A stretch of 64,000 bases of DNA from Nocardia sp. NBC_00416 (GTDB lineage: Bacteria; Actinomycetota; Actinomycetes; Mycobacteriales; Mycobacteriaceae), in the NCBI RefSeq assembly GCF_036032445.1, contig NZ_CP107932.1:5768501-5832500 (forward strand), read 5' to 3'. Under the pieces are notes generated by a model. The model saw only the letters and a program-made list of their open reading frames with translations, searched no databases and was not told the DNA's origin. Position numbers and translations under genes: made by a program. Of the stretch, positions 50,913-58,280 are shown piece after piece; the stretch's first letter is position 1; each line of letters starts with the position of its first letter.

Positions 50913-52796
50913 ATGGCCCGACCGCCCGTGGATCCACGGCTGTGGCGGTATGCGCGCTCGGCCCGCCGTTATCTCGCGCTGAGCGTCGGCCTCTCGCTGG
51001 TGACCACGGTGACCATCGCGGTCGCCGCCGTACTGCTGGGGCGGGTGCTGGCCGGTGTCGTCACCGATCCCGCCCGGCGCTCGATCGGGTCGTGGACCGC
51101 GGAACTGATATTCCTCGCTCTCGCGCTCGGCGGCCGGGTGCTGGCCGCCTGGTGGCAGTCCCGGATCGCGCACCGGGCCGGGGCCCGGGTCGTCGCCGAA
51201 CTGGAAGAGTCGGTCCTCGCCACCGCCGCCGGGCTCCCGCCCCGGGAATTGGAGGTACGACGCACCGAACTCGCCGTCGTGGTGGGCAGCGGCCTGAACG
51301 GGCTGCGCGGCTATCTGACCGGCTACGTACCAGCCCTGCTGCTCGCGGTCCTGGTGCCGCCGGTGGTGCTGGCAGTGATCGCGGCACACGATCTCACCTC
51401 GGCACTCGTCGTGGTCGTCACGCTGCCGCTGATCCCGCTTTTCATGGTCCTCATCGGACTGCTCACCGAGGGACGTGCGCGCGCCACCCTCGACGCCGCC
51501 ACCCAGCTGTCCGATCAACTGTTGGACTTGTTCGCCGGGATGCCCACGCTGCGCGCGCTCGGCCGGGAGACCGCGACCGGGCCGGAGGTCCCCGGGCGGA
51601 GTATGGGCGGACGGGTGCGGGAGTTGGGGGAGACGCTGCACCGCCGCACCATGGGCGCGCTGCGGATCGCATTCCTCTCCTCGATGGTGCTCGAACTGCT
51701 GGCCACGCTGTCGGTCGCGTTGGTCGCGGTCGCGATCGGAATGCGCCTGGTACACGGCGATATGAGCCTGTACGCGGGGATCGTGGCCCTGGTGCTGGCC
51801 CCGGAGGTCTATCTGCCGCTGCGCTCGGTGGGCGAGCGTTTCCATGCCGCGCAGGACGGGATGGCGGCCGCGGACAAGGCTTTCGCGATTCTCGACCCGG
51901 TCCCCGCCGACGCGGCGAGCGCCGGAGAGGTCGCGTCGTCCGGCGGGCCGCGCACGATCGACCGCGCATCCGCCGGTGGCGACCGGCGCCGGTCGCCGAG
52001 GACCGGAGGCGACGACGCGGTCGACATCGGATGCGAGACCGGACCCCGGGCTGCGAATCCGGCGTCCGCCGGCATCCGGTCCATGGGCGTCGGCGGCCGG
52101 TTACCGGGAACTGTCGAACTCCTGGATCTGACAGTCGATTCCAGAGACGGCACCGCGCCCGACGGTCTGCACGCCGTCTTCCGGCCGGGCTCGGTTACCG
52201 CTCTCACCGGCCCCAACGGCAGCGGCAAATCTACCGCGCTACAGGCGATCCTGGGATTGATCGAACCCACCCGGGGCGCCGTACTGGCCGACGGGGTGGA
52301 TATCCGGGAGATCGCCGCGCCGCAGTGGTGGTCGCGGCTGGCCTGGCTCCCGCAGCGTCCGGTTCTGGTCCCGGGCACACTCCGGGAGAACCTCGAACTG
52401 CTCGGCGCCACCGCGGCCGGTCCCGCCCGCCGGGGCGCGGCCCGGGTACTCAGCGAGTTGGACGCCGCCTGCGCTGTCACCGGTTTCGACGCTGTGCTGG
52501 ACGCGCTGCCCGCCGGATGGGATACCGTGGTCGGGTCCGGGGGGATCGGGCTGTCGCTGGGCCAACGCCAGCGGCTCGCCCTGACCCGCGTATTGGCCGC
52601 GGATCGCCCGATCCTGTTGCTGGACGAACCGACCGCCCATCTGGACCGCGACAGCGAAGTCGCGGTGGCCGCGGCGCTCACTACGCTGGCGCGCACCGGC
52701 GCGACCGTAGTGGTGGTCGCTCACCGTCCCGCCCTGCTCTCCGCCGCCGACGAGATCGTCGCGGTGCCGATGATCTCCCCACGAATGTCGCGATGA
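50913..52796 (+). CDS. cydD: ABC exporter subunit CydD
   Basis: This 627-residue half-transporter works with CydC to export reductant (cysteine/glutathione in E. coli) or handle heme for cytochrome bd assembly. It has six transmembrane helices (residues ~15-300), then an unusual ~65-residue Gly/Ala/Arg/Ser-rich linker (about 330-400), and an ATPase domain with Walker A GPNGSGKST near 433. Signature SLGQRQRLALTR and Walker B ILLLDEPTAHLD are intact. ATG 50913 follows AGGAG; the earlier in-frame start lies inside cydB. It overlaps cydC (ATGA). Confidence 0.95.
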   Translation: MARPPVDPRLWRYARSARRYLALSVGLSLVTTVTIAVAAVLLGRVLAGVVTDPARRSIGSWTAELIFLALALGGRVLAAWWQSRIAHRAGARVVAELEESVLATAAGLPPRELEVRRTELAVVVGSGLNGLRGYLTGYVPALLLAVLVPPVVLAVIAAHDLTSALVVVVTLPLIPLFMVLIGLLTEGRARATLDAATQLSDQLLDLFAGMPTLRALGRETATGPEVPGRSMGGRVRELGETLHRRTMGALRIAFLSSMVLELLATLSVALVAVAIGMRLVHGDMSLYAGIVALVLAPEVYLPLRSVGERFHAAQDGMAAADKAFAILDPVPADAASAGEVASSGGPRTIDRASAGGDRRRSPRTGGDDAVDIGCETGPRAANPASAGIRSMGVGGRLPGTVELLDLTVDSRDGTAPDGLHAVFRPGSVTALTGPNGSGKSTALQAILGLIEPTRGAVLADGVDIREIAAPQWWSRLAWLPQRPVLVPGTLRENLELLGATAAGPARRGAARVLSELDAACAVTGFDAVLDALPAGWDTVVGSGGIGLSLGQRQRLALTRVLAADRPILLLDEPTAHLDRDSEVAVAAALTTLARTGATVVVVAHRPALLSAADEIVAVPMISPRMSR

Positions 52797-54718
52797 GCTC
52801 CCGAATCGAAACCACTCGGCGCACCCGCCCCGCGCACCCGGCCCGTGCGGGCCGCCGCTGGGCCCGATGGCGGCTGTCACTGCGCGATATCCGCCAGATG
52901 TGGACGCTGCTGGAGATACCTCGATGGCGCCTGGCGGTCGCGATCGGGTGGGGCGTGCTGGCGCTGGGCAGCGCGCTGGGCCTGGCGGCGCTGGCCGCCT
53001 GGCTGATCGCCCGCGCCTGGCAGATGCCGCCGGTGCTCGACCTCACGGTCGCGGTGGTCGCCGTGCGAGCGCTGGGGATCTCCCGCGGCCTGTGCCGGTA
53101 CCTGGAGCGGCTCGCCACCCACGATGTCGCCCTGCGCTCGATGACGGCCGCCCGCACCTCGGTCTACCGCGCGCTGGTCCGGGCACCGCTGTGGCTCACC
53201 CGCCGGTCCGGCATCGCATTGCCCGGGGCGGCCGCGGGGGCCGAAGCTCCGCCGACCCCGGGCGGCCCCGGGGCATTCGGCCGGCTGCGGCGCGGCGATG
53301 TGCTGGTGCGAGTGGGCACCGATATCGACGATCTCGGCGCCGTGGTGGTCCGGACCTTCGTGCCGATCGCGGTCGCGGCGGTGCTGGCGCTCGCGGCGAT
53401 CGGCGCACTGGCCCTTATCTCCGCCGCGGCCGCAGCGGTACTGGCCGTGGCGCTGGCCTTCTCCGGGATCGTCGCACCCTGGCTGTCCGCCCGGGCCGCG
53501 GCCGGCGCCGAACGGTCGGCGCGCGCGGACCGTGCCGAATTCACCGCGCACGCGGTGACCGTGCTCGACCACGCCGCCGAACTCCGGGTCGCCGGAAAAC
53601 TGGACGACGCCCTGAAAACCGCGACCGCGGCGAACCAGCGGGTGCTCGCCGCCGAGGACAGCGCGGCCGGCCGCAACGCCTGGGCGGCGGCCGCGATCCC
53701 GCTGGCCACCGGAGTGACGGTGCTCGCCGCTCTGTTGATCGGGATCGTCGTCTACGGTCCCGGCGGCGGGACGCCGGGCGCGACGACGCCGATGGCGCTG
53801 GCCGTCCTCGTGCTGCTGCCGCTGTCGTCCTTCGAGGCCACCGTCCCACTACCGGCGGCCGCGCAGGCGCTGACGGTGGCGCGTGCGGCCCTGCACCGGC
53901 TACGCGTGGTCTCGCCGGACCACCGTCCGGACAGCGCCGAGCCGGCCGCCGGCATCGCCGACCGGATCGGCGCCGGAGTGGCGACGGTCGATACCCGGAA
54001 ACGAATCGGCACCGGCGGTCACCCGCATCCGTTCCCCTATGCCGACAGTCGCGCGGACGGCGTGGTGATCGGCTGGGTGGGCGACGGGCAGTGGCAGATC
54101 CCCGAACGCCCACGGGCGCCCCGGATAGTGGTGGTCGGTCCGAGCGGGGCCGGCAAGACGACCCTGCTGATGGCTTGGGCCGGATTGTTCGACACTCCGG
54201 ATGCGGATGTGCGATTCTTCGCCGAGGACGCACACCTCTTCGGCACCAGTGTGCTGGAGAACCTGCGAGTGGCCCGCGGCGACCTCGACGCCGGGACGGC
54301 CGAGGAATCCTTGCGCGCGGTCGGCCTCGGAGATTGGCTGGACGCGCTTCCCGACGGTGTCCACACCGACCTCACCGGCGGCGCTGCCGCCGTCTCGGGC
54401 GGCCAGCGTCGGCGGATCCTGCTGGCCCGCGCCCTGATCTCGTCCGCCCGGGTACTGCTGCTCGACGAACCCACCGAACACCTGGACGCGGCGGACGGCG
54501 CCGAACTGTTGCGCGCACTACTCGATATCGACAGCGGGCTGGTCGGGCCGGAGCGTGATGTGGTGGTGGTCACCCATCAACTCCCCGACGCGCACCGCGC
54601 CGGCCTGGTCGTCACCGTCGATGAATCCGGCCAGGTACGGGCGGCTTTACCGGAGGCGATCGCCACTCGTTACGCCCTCGACGAAATTCCGTTGCCGAGC
54701 CCGGCCGGTCGTGGCTAG
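52793..54718 (+). CDS. cydC: ABC exporter subunit CydC
   Basis: This 641-residue partner of CydD has transmembrane helices from about residue 40 to 330, a Walker A GPSGAGKTT near 448-456, signature VSGGQRRRILLAR and Walker B LLLDEPTEHLD. A long open frame continues upstream in the cydD region but is a shadow of cydD; the ATG overlapping the cydD stop is the start. A Pro/Gly-rich insert near residues 140-165 separates parts of the membrane domain. It ends 36 bases before the mini-ORF described next. Confidence 0.95.
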   Translation: MSSRIETTRRTRPAHPARAGRRWARWRLSLRDIRQMWTLLEIPRWRLAVAIGWGVLALGSALGLAALAAWLIARAWQMPPVLDLTVAVVAVRALGISRGLCRYLERLATHDVALRSMTAARTSVYRALVRAPLWLTRRSGIALPGAAAGAEAPPTPGGPGAFGRLRRGDVLVRVGTDIDDLGAVVVRTFVPIAVAAVLALAAIGALALISAAAAAVLAVALAFSGIVAPWLSARAAAGAERSARADRAEFTAHAVTVLDHAAELRVAGKLDDALKTATAANQRVLAAEDSAAGRNAWAAAAIPLATGVTVLAALLIGIVVYGPGGGTPGATTPMALAVLVLLPLSSFEATVPLPAAAQALTVARAALHRLRVVSPDHRPDSAEPAAGIADRIGAGVATVDTRKRIGTGGHPHPFPYADSRADGVVIGWVGDGQWQIPERPRAPRIVVVGPSGAGKTTLLMAWAGLFDTPDADVRFFAEDAHLFGTSVLENLRVARGDLDAGTAEESLRAVGLGDWLDALPDGVHTDLTGGAAAVSGGQRRRILLARALISSARVLLLDEPTEHLDAADGAELLRALLDIDSGLVGPERDVVVVTHQLPDAHRAGLVVTVDESGQVRAALPEAIATRYALDEIPLPSPAGRG

Positions 54719-54754
54719 ATTCGTCAGTACACAAGGAAGGAGGTGATCCCAGGA

Positions 54755-54793
54755 ATGGAAATTCTTAGGACGAGTGAGGTGGCTACCAGCTGA
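54755..54793 (+). CDS. 12-residue mini-ORF with a near-perfect Shine-Dalgarno
   Basis: ATG then MEILRTSEVATS and TGA. It is preceded at 54737-54749 by AAGGAGGTGATCC, a 13-base match to the complement of the 16S rRNA 3' end, far stronger than any other ribosome-binding site in this window; spacing from GGAGG to ATG is 11 bases. A GTG four codons upstream is in frame (VIPGM...). The last codons and stop are inside a long hairpin. There is no following gene on the same strand, so it does not look like an ordinary attenuator leader. I do not recognise the peptide. Confidence 0.4.
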   Translation: MEILRTSEVATS

Positions 54794-54856
54794 CGCTGTA
54801 GCCGGCTCCTACGGATTCCGACCGCTACGGCGCTCAGCGAATCCACGGTAGCCACC
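54778..54856 (+). other. Long three-tier hairpin after cydC
   Basis: A perfect 10-bp base stem (GGTGGCTACC with GGTAGCCACC), then GCTGA/TCAGC (5 bp) and CGCTGTAGC/GCTACGGCG (9 bp with one G-U) form a nearly continuous stem. It lies between convergent cydC and the nitrobindin gene, so it may simply terminate both, but it includes the end of the mini-ORF at 54755. Confidence 0.65.
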
Positions 54857-54979
54857 CGGCCCCCGAGTCCCCGGTCCGTCCGATCGGGATCGGATGCGGT
54901 AACCCGCGGTGTTCACACCCGGGTCCGCGCCGATACGGCTCGGGGGTCGTTCCGTGTCCGGGATCAACCGGCCGCGAAA

Positions 54980-55717
54980 TCAGCCGATATAGCGCTGCAG
55001 CCGTGCGGAAAGCCGTGGTTGCAGCGGTCCGTCGGCCACCACGCGCTCTTCCACATAGGCCAGATCCCCGCCCTCGACGATCCCGTACAGGCGTTTGGCG
55101 CCGCCGACCACCACACCGGTCTGACTGCGGATCACCACATCGGTGGCCAACTCCCAGGACGACTGCGTGAGCGCGGTGCCGTAGAACAGTTCGACGATTC
55201 CGGTGCTGTGGGTGAGCAGCAACTCCAATACCTCGTCGCTGCCGTCGACCCCGACCCGCCAGAACCCGTGCTCGCGCAGGTCGGGACCACCGTAGCTGCC
55301 GTCGGACTCCACGAACCAGGAGCGCGAATCCCAGCTCAGGTAGTCCCCCCCGTCATGAGAAACCACGATCTGCTGTCCGAAGCGGTAATCGCCGCGTTCG
55401 GGGTTGTTCCCCTCACCCTCGCCGCGCCAGACGCCGACCATCGGCAGCAGCGCCAGCATGGCCGGATTCAGGTCCGGGCCGAGTCGCAGATTCGCCGTGT
55501 CTTCGGGGAGCGGGAGGTCGGGGAGAACGGGGATATTGCGGCTGCCGGTCGCTTTGGCGCGCTCAGCTGCGTGAGCCACCGCCCGATCGCCGCTCAGCGT
55601 CGAGTGATCCTCGGCCGACGGGTCACCGGGCCCGGCGGAATCGGCCGGGAGCTTCCCGTTGGTGTTGTCGCTCGCTCGCTCGGCCGGATCGGAACCCTCG
55701 CTAGCGAGATCGCTCAT
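54980..55717 (-). CDS. Nitrobindin-like FABP-family heme protein
   Basis: This 245-residue protein has a ~75-residue acidic disordered N-terminus (Ser/Asp/Glu/Pro-rich) followed by a ten-stranded beta-barrel starting LLPMVGVWRGEGEG (about residues 91-104), the GxWxGxGxG motif of nitrobindins. THSTGIVELFYG and RLYGIVEGGDLAYVEERV are further conserved blocks. Nitrobindins bind heme and scavenge or isomerise nitrogen oxides (established for the family). The position matches Rv0813c. ATG 55717 overlaps the stop of a tiny upstream gene; the longer frame upstream overlaps that gene. Confidence 0.9.
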   Translation of the reverse strand: MSDLASEGSDPAERASDNTNGKLPADSAGPGDPSAEDHSTLSGDRAVAHAAERAKATGSRNIPVLPDLPLPEDTANLRLGPDLNPAMLALLPMVGVWRGEGEGNNPERGDYRFGQQIVVSHDGGDYLSWDSRSWFVESDGSYGGPDLREHGFWRVGVDGSDEVLELLLTHSTGIVELFYGTALTQSSWELATDVVIRSQTGVVVGGAKRLYGIVEGGDLAYVEERVVADGPLQPRLSARLQRYIG

Positions 55718-55809
55718 GACTCGGTGAACAGCCGGTAGAAGACGTACAGGCCGAACCATCCGATGAGGATCGAAACGGCGATCAGCAGAATCTCGAAGAA
55801 GAGGACCAC
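55714..55809 (-). CDS. 31-residue single-helix membrane protein
   Basis: The frame starts at GTG 55809, reads VVLFFEILLIAVSILIGWFG then LYVFYRLFTES and stops with TGA overlapping the ATG of the nitrobindin gene. It is one predicted transmembrane helix with few charged residues and no Shine-Dalgarno. Exactly 6 bases before the GTG is TAAACT, part of the tail of repeat copy G, giving ideal leaderless promoter geometry. Coupling to the nitrobindin gene suggests a joint function or a translational entry point. Confidence 0.7.
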   Translation of the reverse strand: MVLFFEILLIAVSILIGWFGLYVFYRLFTES

Positions 55810-55819
55810 AGCTGAAGTT

Positions 55820-55966
55820 TATTGCGTCGCCTCCGGCGCCGCGGGGCCGGGGGTTGTGTTGGATTGCGTCGCCTCCGGCGCCGCGAGTCCGGGCCCAATC
55901 AACCCCGGTTCTTCACTCCGGCACTCGGTCGCTGCACTCCGCGCTTCGTGAGGCCGGACCCCGACC
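55820..55966 (-). repeat. Dispersed intergenic repeat, degenerate copy G
   Basis: Two copies of the tail hairpin module (TTGCGTCGCC-TCC-GGCGCCGCG at 55822-55843 and 55864-55885, plus-strand reading) lie beside a degenerate core (about 55886-55966) whose inner arm is still CCCCGGTTCT. The tail points at the 31-residue gene. The gap 55810-56075 has no other gene; about 56015-56060 contains CCAGGACGGCCC...GGGCCGTTG, an inverted repeat likely to terminate sseC. Confidence 0.75.
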
Positions 55967-56075
55967 GCTGAGACGCGGTGCCCGGAAACACCCTCGATGA
56001 GCGGGGGCGGGATCATGGAACGCAGAACGGCCCAGGACGGCCCGCTGGGGGCCGGCCTGGGCCGTTGCGTGTCTC

Positions 56076-56381
56076 CTACTTCGAGACAGTGACGTCCACG
56101 TTGTGGATACCGGGGGTGCCGGGACGGAGTTCGGCGGTGCCGTTCCCCGCCGACGAGAGCGCCCGCAGCGTCCACGTGCCCGGCGCCGCGAAGAAACGGA
56201 AGTCTCCCGTACCCGAGGCCACGACCTCGGCGGTGAAATCACCGTTGCCGTCGAGCAGACGGACGAACGCGCCGCCGACCGGCTCGGCGTCGCCGCCGAG
56301 CACACGGCCGGTGATCACCGTTTCCTTCTCGACATCGACCCCGGCCGGGATGGCCTGGCCCTGCGTAGGTGCTGCACACAT
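56076..56381 (-). CDS. sseC: DUF1416 protein (SseC-like)
   Basis: This 101-residue protein starts MCAAPTQGQAIPAGVDVEKE and forms a small beta-sandwich (VLGGDAEPVGGAFVRLLDGNGDFTAEVVASGTGDFRFFAAPGTWTL region, residues 28-73). It is linked everywhere in actinobacteria to the sulfurtransferase CysA2 (Rv0814c/Rv0815c). The conserved N-terminal Cys2 is notable. Its role in sulfur metabolism is inferred from context. The gap to cysA is 6 bases. Confidence 0.93.
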   Translation of the reverse strand: MCAAPTQGQAIPAGVDVEKETVITGRVLGGDAEPVGGAFVRLLDGNGDFTAEVVASGTGDFRFFAAPGTWTLRALSSAGNGTAELRPGTPGIHNVDVTVSK

Positions 56382-56387
56382 TGGTGG

Positions 56388-57221
56388 TTACTCTCCCAAC
56401 TCGATAGGTGCGCCGACCAGCGAACCGTATTCGGTCCAGCTGCCGTCGTAGTTCTTGACGTTCTGGTGGCCGAGCAGCTCCTGCAGCACGAACCAGGTGT
56501 GCGAGGAGCGCTCGCCGATACGGCAGTAGGCGATGGTCTCCTTGTTGCCGTCCAGACCGGCCGTTCCGTAGATCTCGGTGAGATCGGCATCGGAGCGGAA
56601 GGTGCCGTCCTCGTTCGCGGCCTTGCTCCACGGCACGTTGATCGCGCCGGGAATGTGGCCCGGACGCTGGCTCTGTTCCTGCGGCAGATGCGCGGGGGCC
56701 AGGATCTTGCCGGAGAACTCGTCGGGGGAGCGCACGTCGACCAGGTTCTTGGTCCCGATCGCGGCGATGACCTCGTCGCGGAAGGCGCGGATGGTGTTGT
56801 CGGGCTCGGCCGCCTTGTACTGGGTGGCCGGACGGCTGACGTCGTCACTCGAGAGGGGGCGCCCGTCGAGCTCCCACTTCTTGCGGCCGCCGTCGAGCAG
56901 TTTGACGTTGTTGTGACCGTACAGCTTGAAGTACCAGTAGGCGTAGGCGGCGAACCAGTTGTTGTTGCCGCCGTACAGGATGACCTCGTCGTCGTTGGCG
57001 ATACCGCGCTCCGAGAGCAGCGTGGAGAACTGCTCCTGGTTCACGAAGTCACGACGAACCTGATCCTGCAGGTCCTTCTTCCAGTCGAGCCGGACGGCGC
57101 CCTCGATGTGTCCGCCTTCGTAAGCGGTGGTGTCCTCGTCGACCTCGACGAAGACGACGCCGGGGGTCTTGAGGTTCTCTTCGGCCCAGTCGACGGAGAC
57201 CAGGACATCGGAGCGAGCCAT
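56388..57221 (-). CDS. cysA2: Thiosulfate sulfurtransferase (rhodanese) CysA2-type
   Basis: This 277-residue two-domain rhodanese has an inactive N-terminal domain (about 1-130) with EVDEDTTAYEGGHIEGAV and a C-terminal domain with LVDVRSPDEFSG, GHIPGAINVPW and the active loop YCRIGERSSH (catalytic Cys near 231). It transfers sulfane sulfur from thiosulfate to a thiophilic acceptor. ATG with AAAGGGAAAAC upstream. It is the central gene of an operon headed by a Cys-rich leader peptide. Confidence 0.95.
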   Translation of the reverse strand: MARSDVLVSVDWAEENLKTPGVVFVEVDEDTTAYEGGHIEGAVRLDWKKDLQDQVRRDFVNQEQFSTLLSERGIANDDEVILYGGNNNWFAAYAYWYFKLYGHNNVKLLDGGRKKWELDGRPLSSDDVSRPATQYKAAEPDNTIRAFRDEVIAAIGTKNLVDVRSPDEFSGKILAPAHLPQEQSQRPGHIPGAINVPWSKAANEDGTFRSDADLTEIYGTAGLDGNKETIAYCRIGERSSHTWFVLQELLGHQNVKNYDGSWTEYGSLVGAPIELGE

Positions 57222-57253
57222 GTTTTCCCTTTCAGTGGTGACAGCGATTCAGT

Positions 57254-57733
57254 TCAGTTCGATACGGGGGATTCGGAGGTGGTGTTCGAACGCAGCCGGG
57301 TGAGCAGCGGGTACAGCTTGCAACCGAGGCAGATCCCGAACGCGGCGTTCAGGAAAGCCGCGAACAGGGCGAACCCGGCGAACACCGCGCCCACAGCGGA
57401 GGCGCCGAGTGCGAAACCCAACAGACTCACGGCGGCGAACGCGAAACCGAGCAGCTGGGCGAATCGTAGCGGCGCCGTCGGTTCGGTCTCGGTGACCGGG
57501 CCCAGCCGTGGCGCGACCAGCGCGGCATAGGCGAGCCCGTAGGGGTGTCGTTTCGGCCCGAGCCATGCGCCGAGCGCGAATACGACGGTCTGGACGGCGA
57601 TCAGTACTCCGGCGGCGACCGGTGAGACCGCCGCGAGCAACAACACGAGTACCAGGACGGCCGTGGTCACCCAAGCCACGAAACGAGGACCACGGATATC
57701 GACCCGGTCGGGGATTGTGGTGATAGAGGACAT
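57254..57733 (-). CDS. DUF4395 membrane protein
   Basis: This 159-residue protein has about four transmembrane helices (about 20-40, 42-60, 88-105, 110-130), the motif GPKRHPYG in the first loop and a final NAAFGICLGCKLYPLL with a CxxC that can carry a thiol or metal. DUF4395 proteins are routinely next to rhodanese genes and may move sulfur compounds or reductant across the membrane (inference). It is 32 bases before cysA2 and directly behind the attenuator leader. Confidence 0.92.
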   Translation of the reverse strand: MSSITTIPDRVDIRGPRFVAWVTTAVLVLVLLLAAVSPVAAGVLIAVQTVVFALGAWLGPKRHPYGLAYAALVAPRLGPVTETEPTAPLRFAQLLGFAFAAVSLLGFALGASAVGAVFAGFALFAAFLNAAFGICLGCKLYPLLTRLRSNTTSESPVSN

Positions 57734-57844
57734 GAACGAAACTCCTGCGCTCGAACTGTTCGGCGGAATTCGGCCGGTTCGCCGGGGGATGAGAATCGCT
57801 CGCGCGGACGAACCGTGGTCGGCGTCAGGAAGAAGACCCGACCG

Positions 57845-57910
57845 CTAACGGCACAGGCAGCAACAACCACCGAGGCGGCACAGGTCGACTGTGCGGCGAC
57901 GGGTGAGCAT
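57845..57910 (-). CDS. Cys-rich leader peptide (Ms5788 family)
   Basis: A 21-residue peptide starts MLTRRRTVDL and ends GGCCCLCR, with five cysteines in all. It matches the actinobacterial Cys-rich leader encoded before cysA2 loci, exemplified by Ms5788 of Mycobacterium smegmatis, where slow translation of the Cys codons under cysteine shortage lets downstream genes be expressed (established for that system). The gap to DUF4395 is 111 bases, enough for the alternative RNA folds required. It was too short for automated gene calling but is unambiguous by eye. Confidence 0.92.
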   Translation of the reverse strand: MLTRRRTVDLCRLGGCCCLCR

Positions 57911-57938
57911 CAGCTCGTGGTGGTTTTGCACAACGGGC

Positions 57939-57944
57939 AGTCTA
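57939..57944 (-). promoter_or_regulatory. -10 box for the cys leader transcript (TAGACT)
   Basis: On the minus strand TAGACT lies 28 bases before the leader ATG, giving a transcript with a short 5' leader. No convincing -35 box is seen. Confidence 0.45.
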
Positions 57945-58021
57945 CCCAATGTCGGCGCGTGCCGAATGGGTAGGGGGTGATCAGCTGGTCAGGGGCCTTG
58001 TCACGGCGGGCTTCGCAAAGT

Positions 58022-58095
58022 GGTCGGGGCCCGCCCCGGTTCTGGAGCGACCGAGCGAAGGGGTTCAGCGACTGAGCGCAGGGAGGTGAGGGTTG
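58022..58095 (+). repeat. Dispersed intergenic repeat, partial copy H
   Basis: The left arm GGTCGGGGCCC and most of the purine-rich centre are present, with changes (CGAAGGGGTTCAGCGACTG), but the element breaks off at TGAGGGTTGGGG before the right arms. Confidence 0.8.
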
Positions 58096-58109
58096 GGGAT
58101 CGCTGGGAT

Positions 58110-58277
58110 TCCCCTCGCGTCGTGTTCTTTTCTGTCGGATGGTCGGCATTCATGGTCGGGGCCCGCCCCGGTTCTGGAGCGACAGAGCGAAGGAGCGCAG
58201 CGACTGAGCGGCGGAGTGAAGAACCGGGGTTGACAAGGGCCCCGACCCTGCCCCGCCGAAGGCGGGGCAATAGATAC
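58110..58277 (+). repeat. Dispersed intergenic repeat, full copy I
   Basis: The core is 58154-58247 (94 bases), followed by GCCCCGCC-GAA-GGCGGGGC and CAATAGATACAG, which ends at the stop codon of the thioredoxin gene. Unlike copies A-G it is oriented against both flanking genes. With copy H it fills the 370-base gap 57911-58280; no gene is seen there. Confidence 0.88.
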
Positions 58278-58280
58278 AGC

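Noticed and set aside
54740..54856. 39-codon antisense frame opposite the mini-ORF and hairpin
   Set aside because: The frame is open on the minus strand but has no ribosome-binding site, and it covers the arms of a hairpin, which explains its symmetry.
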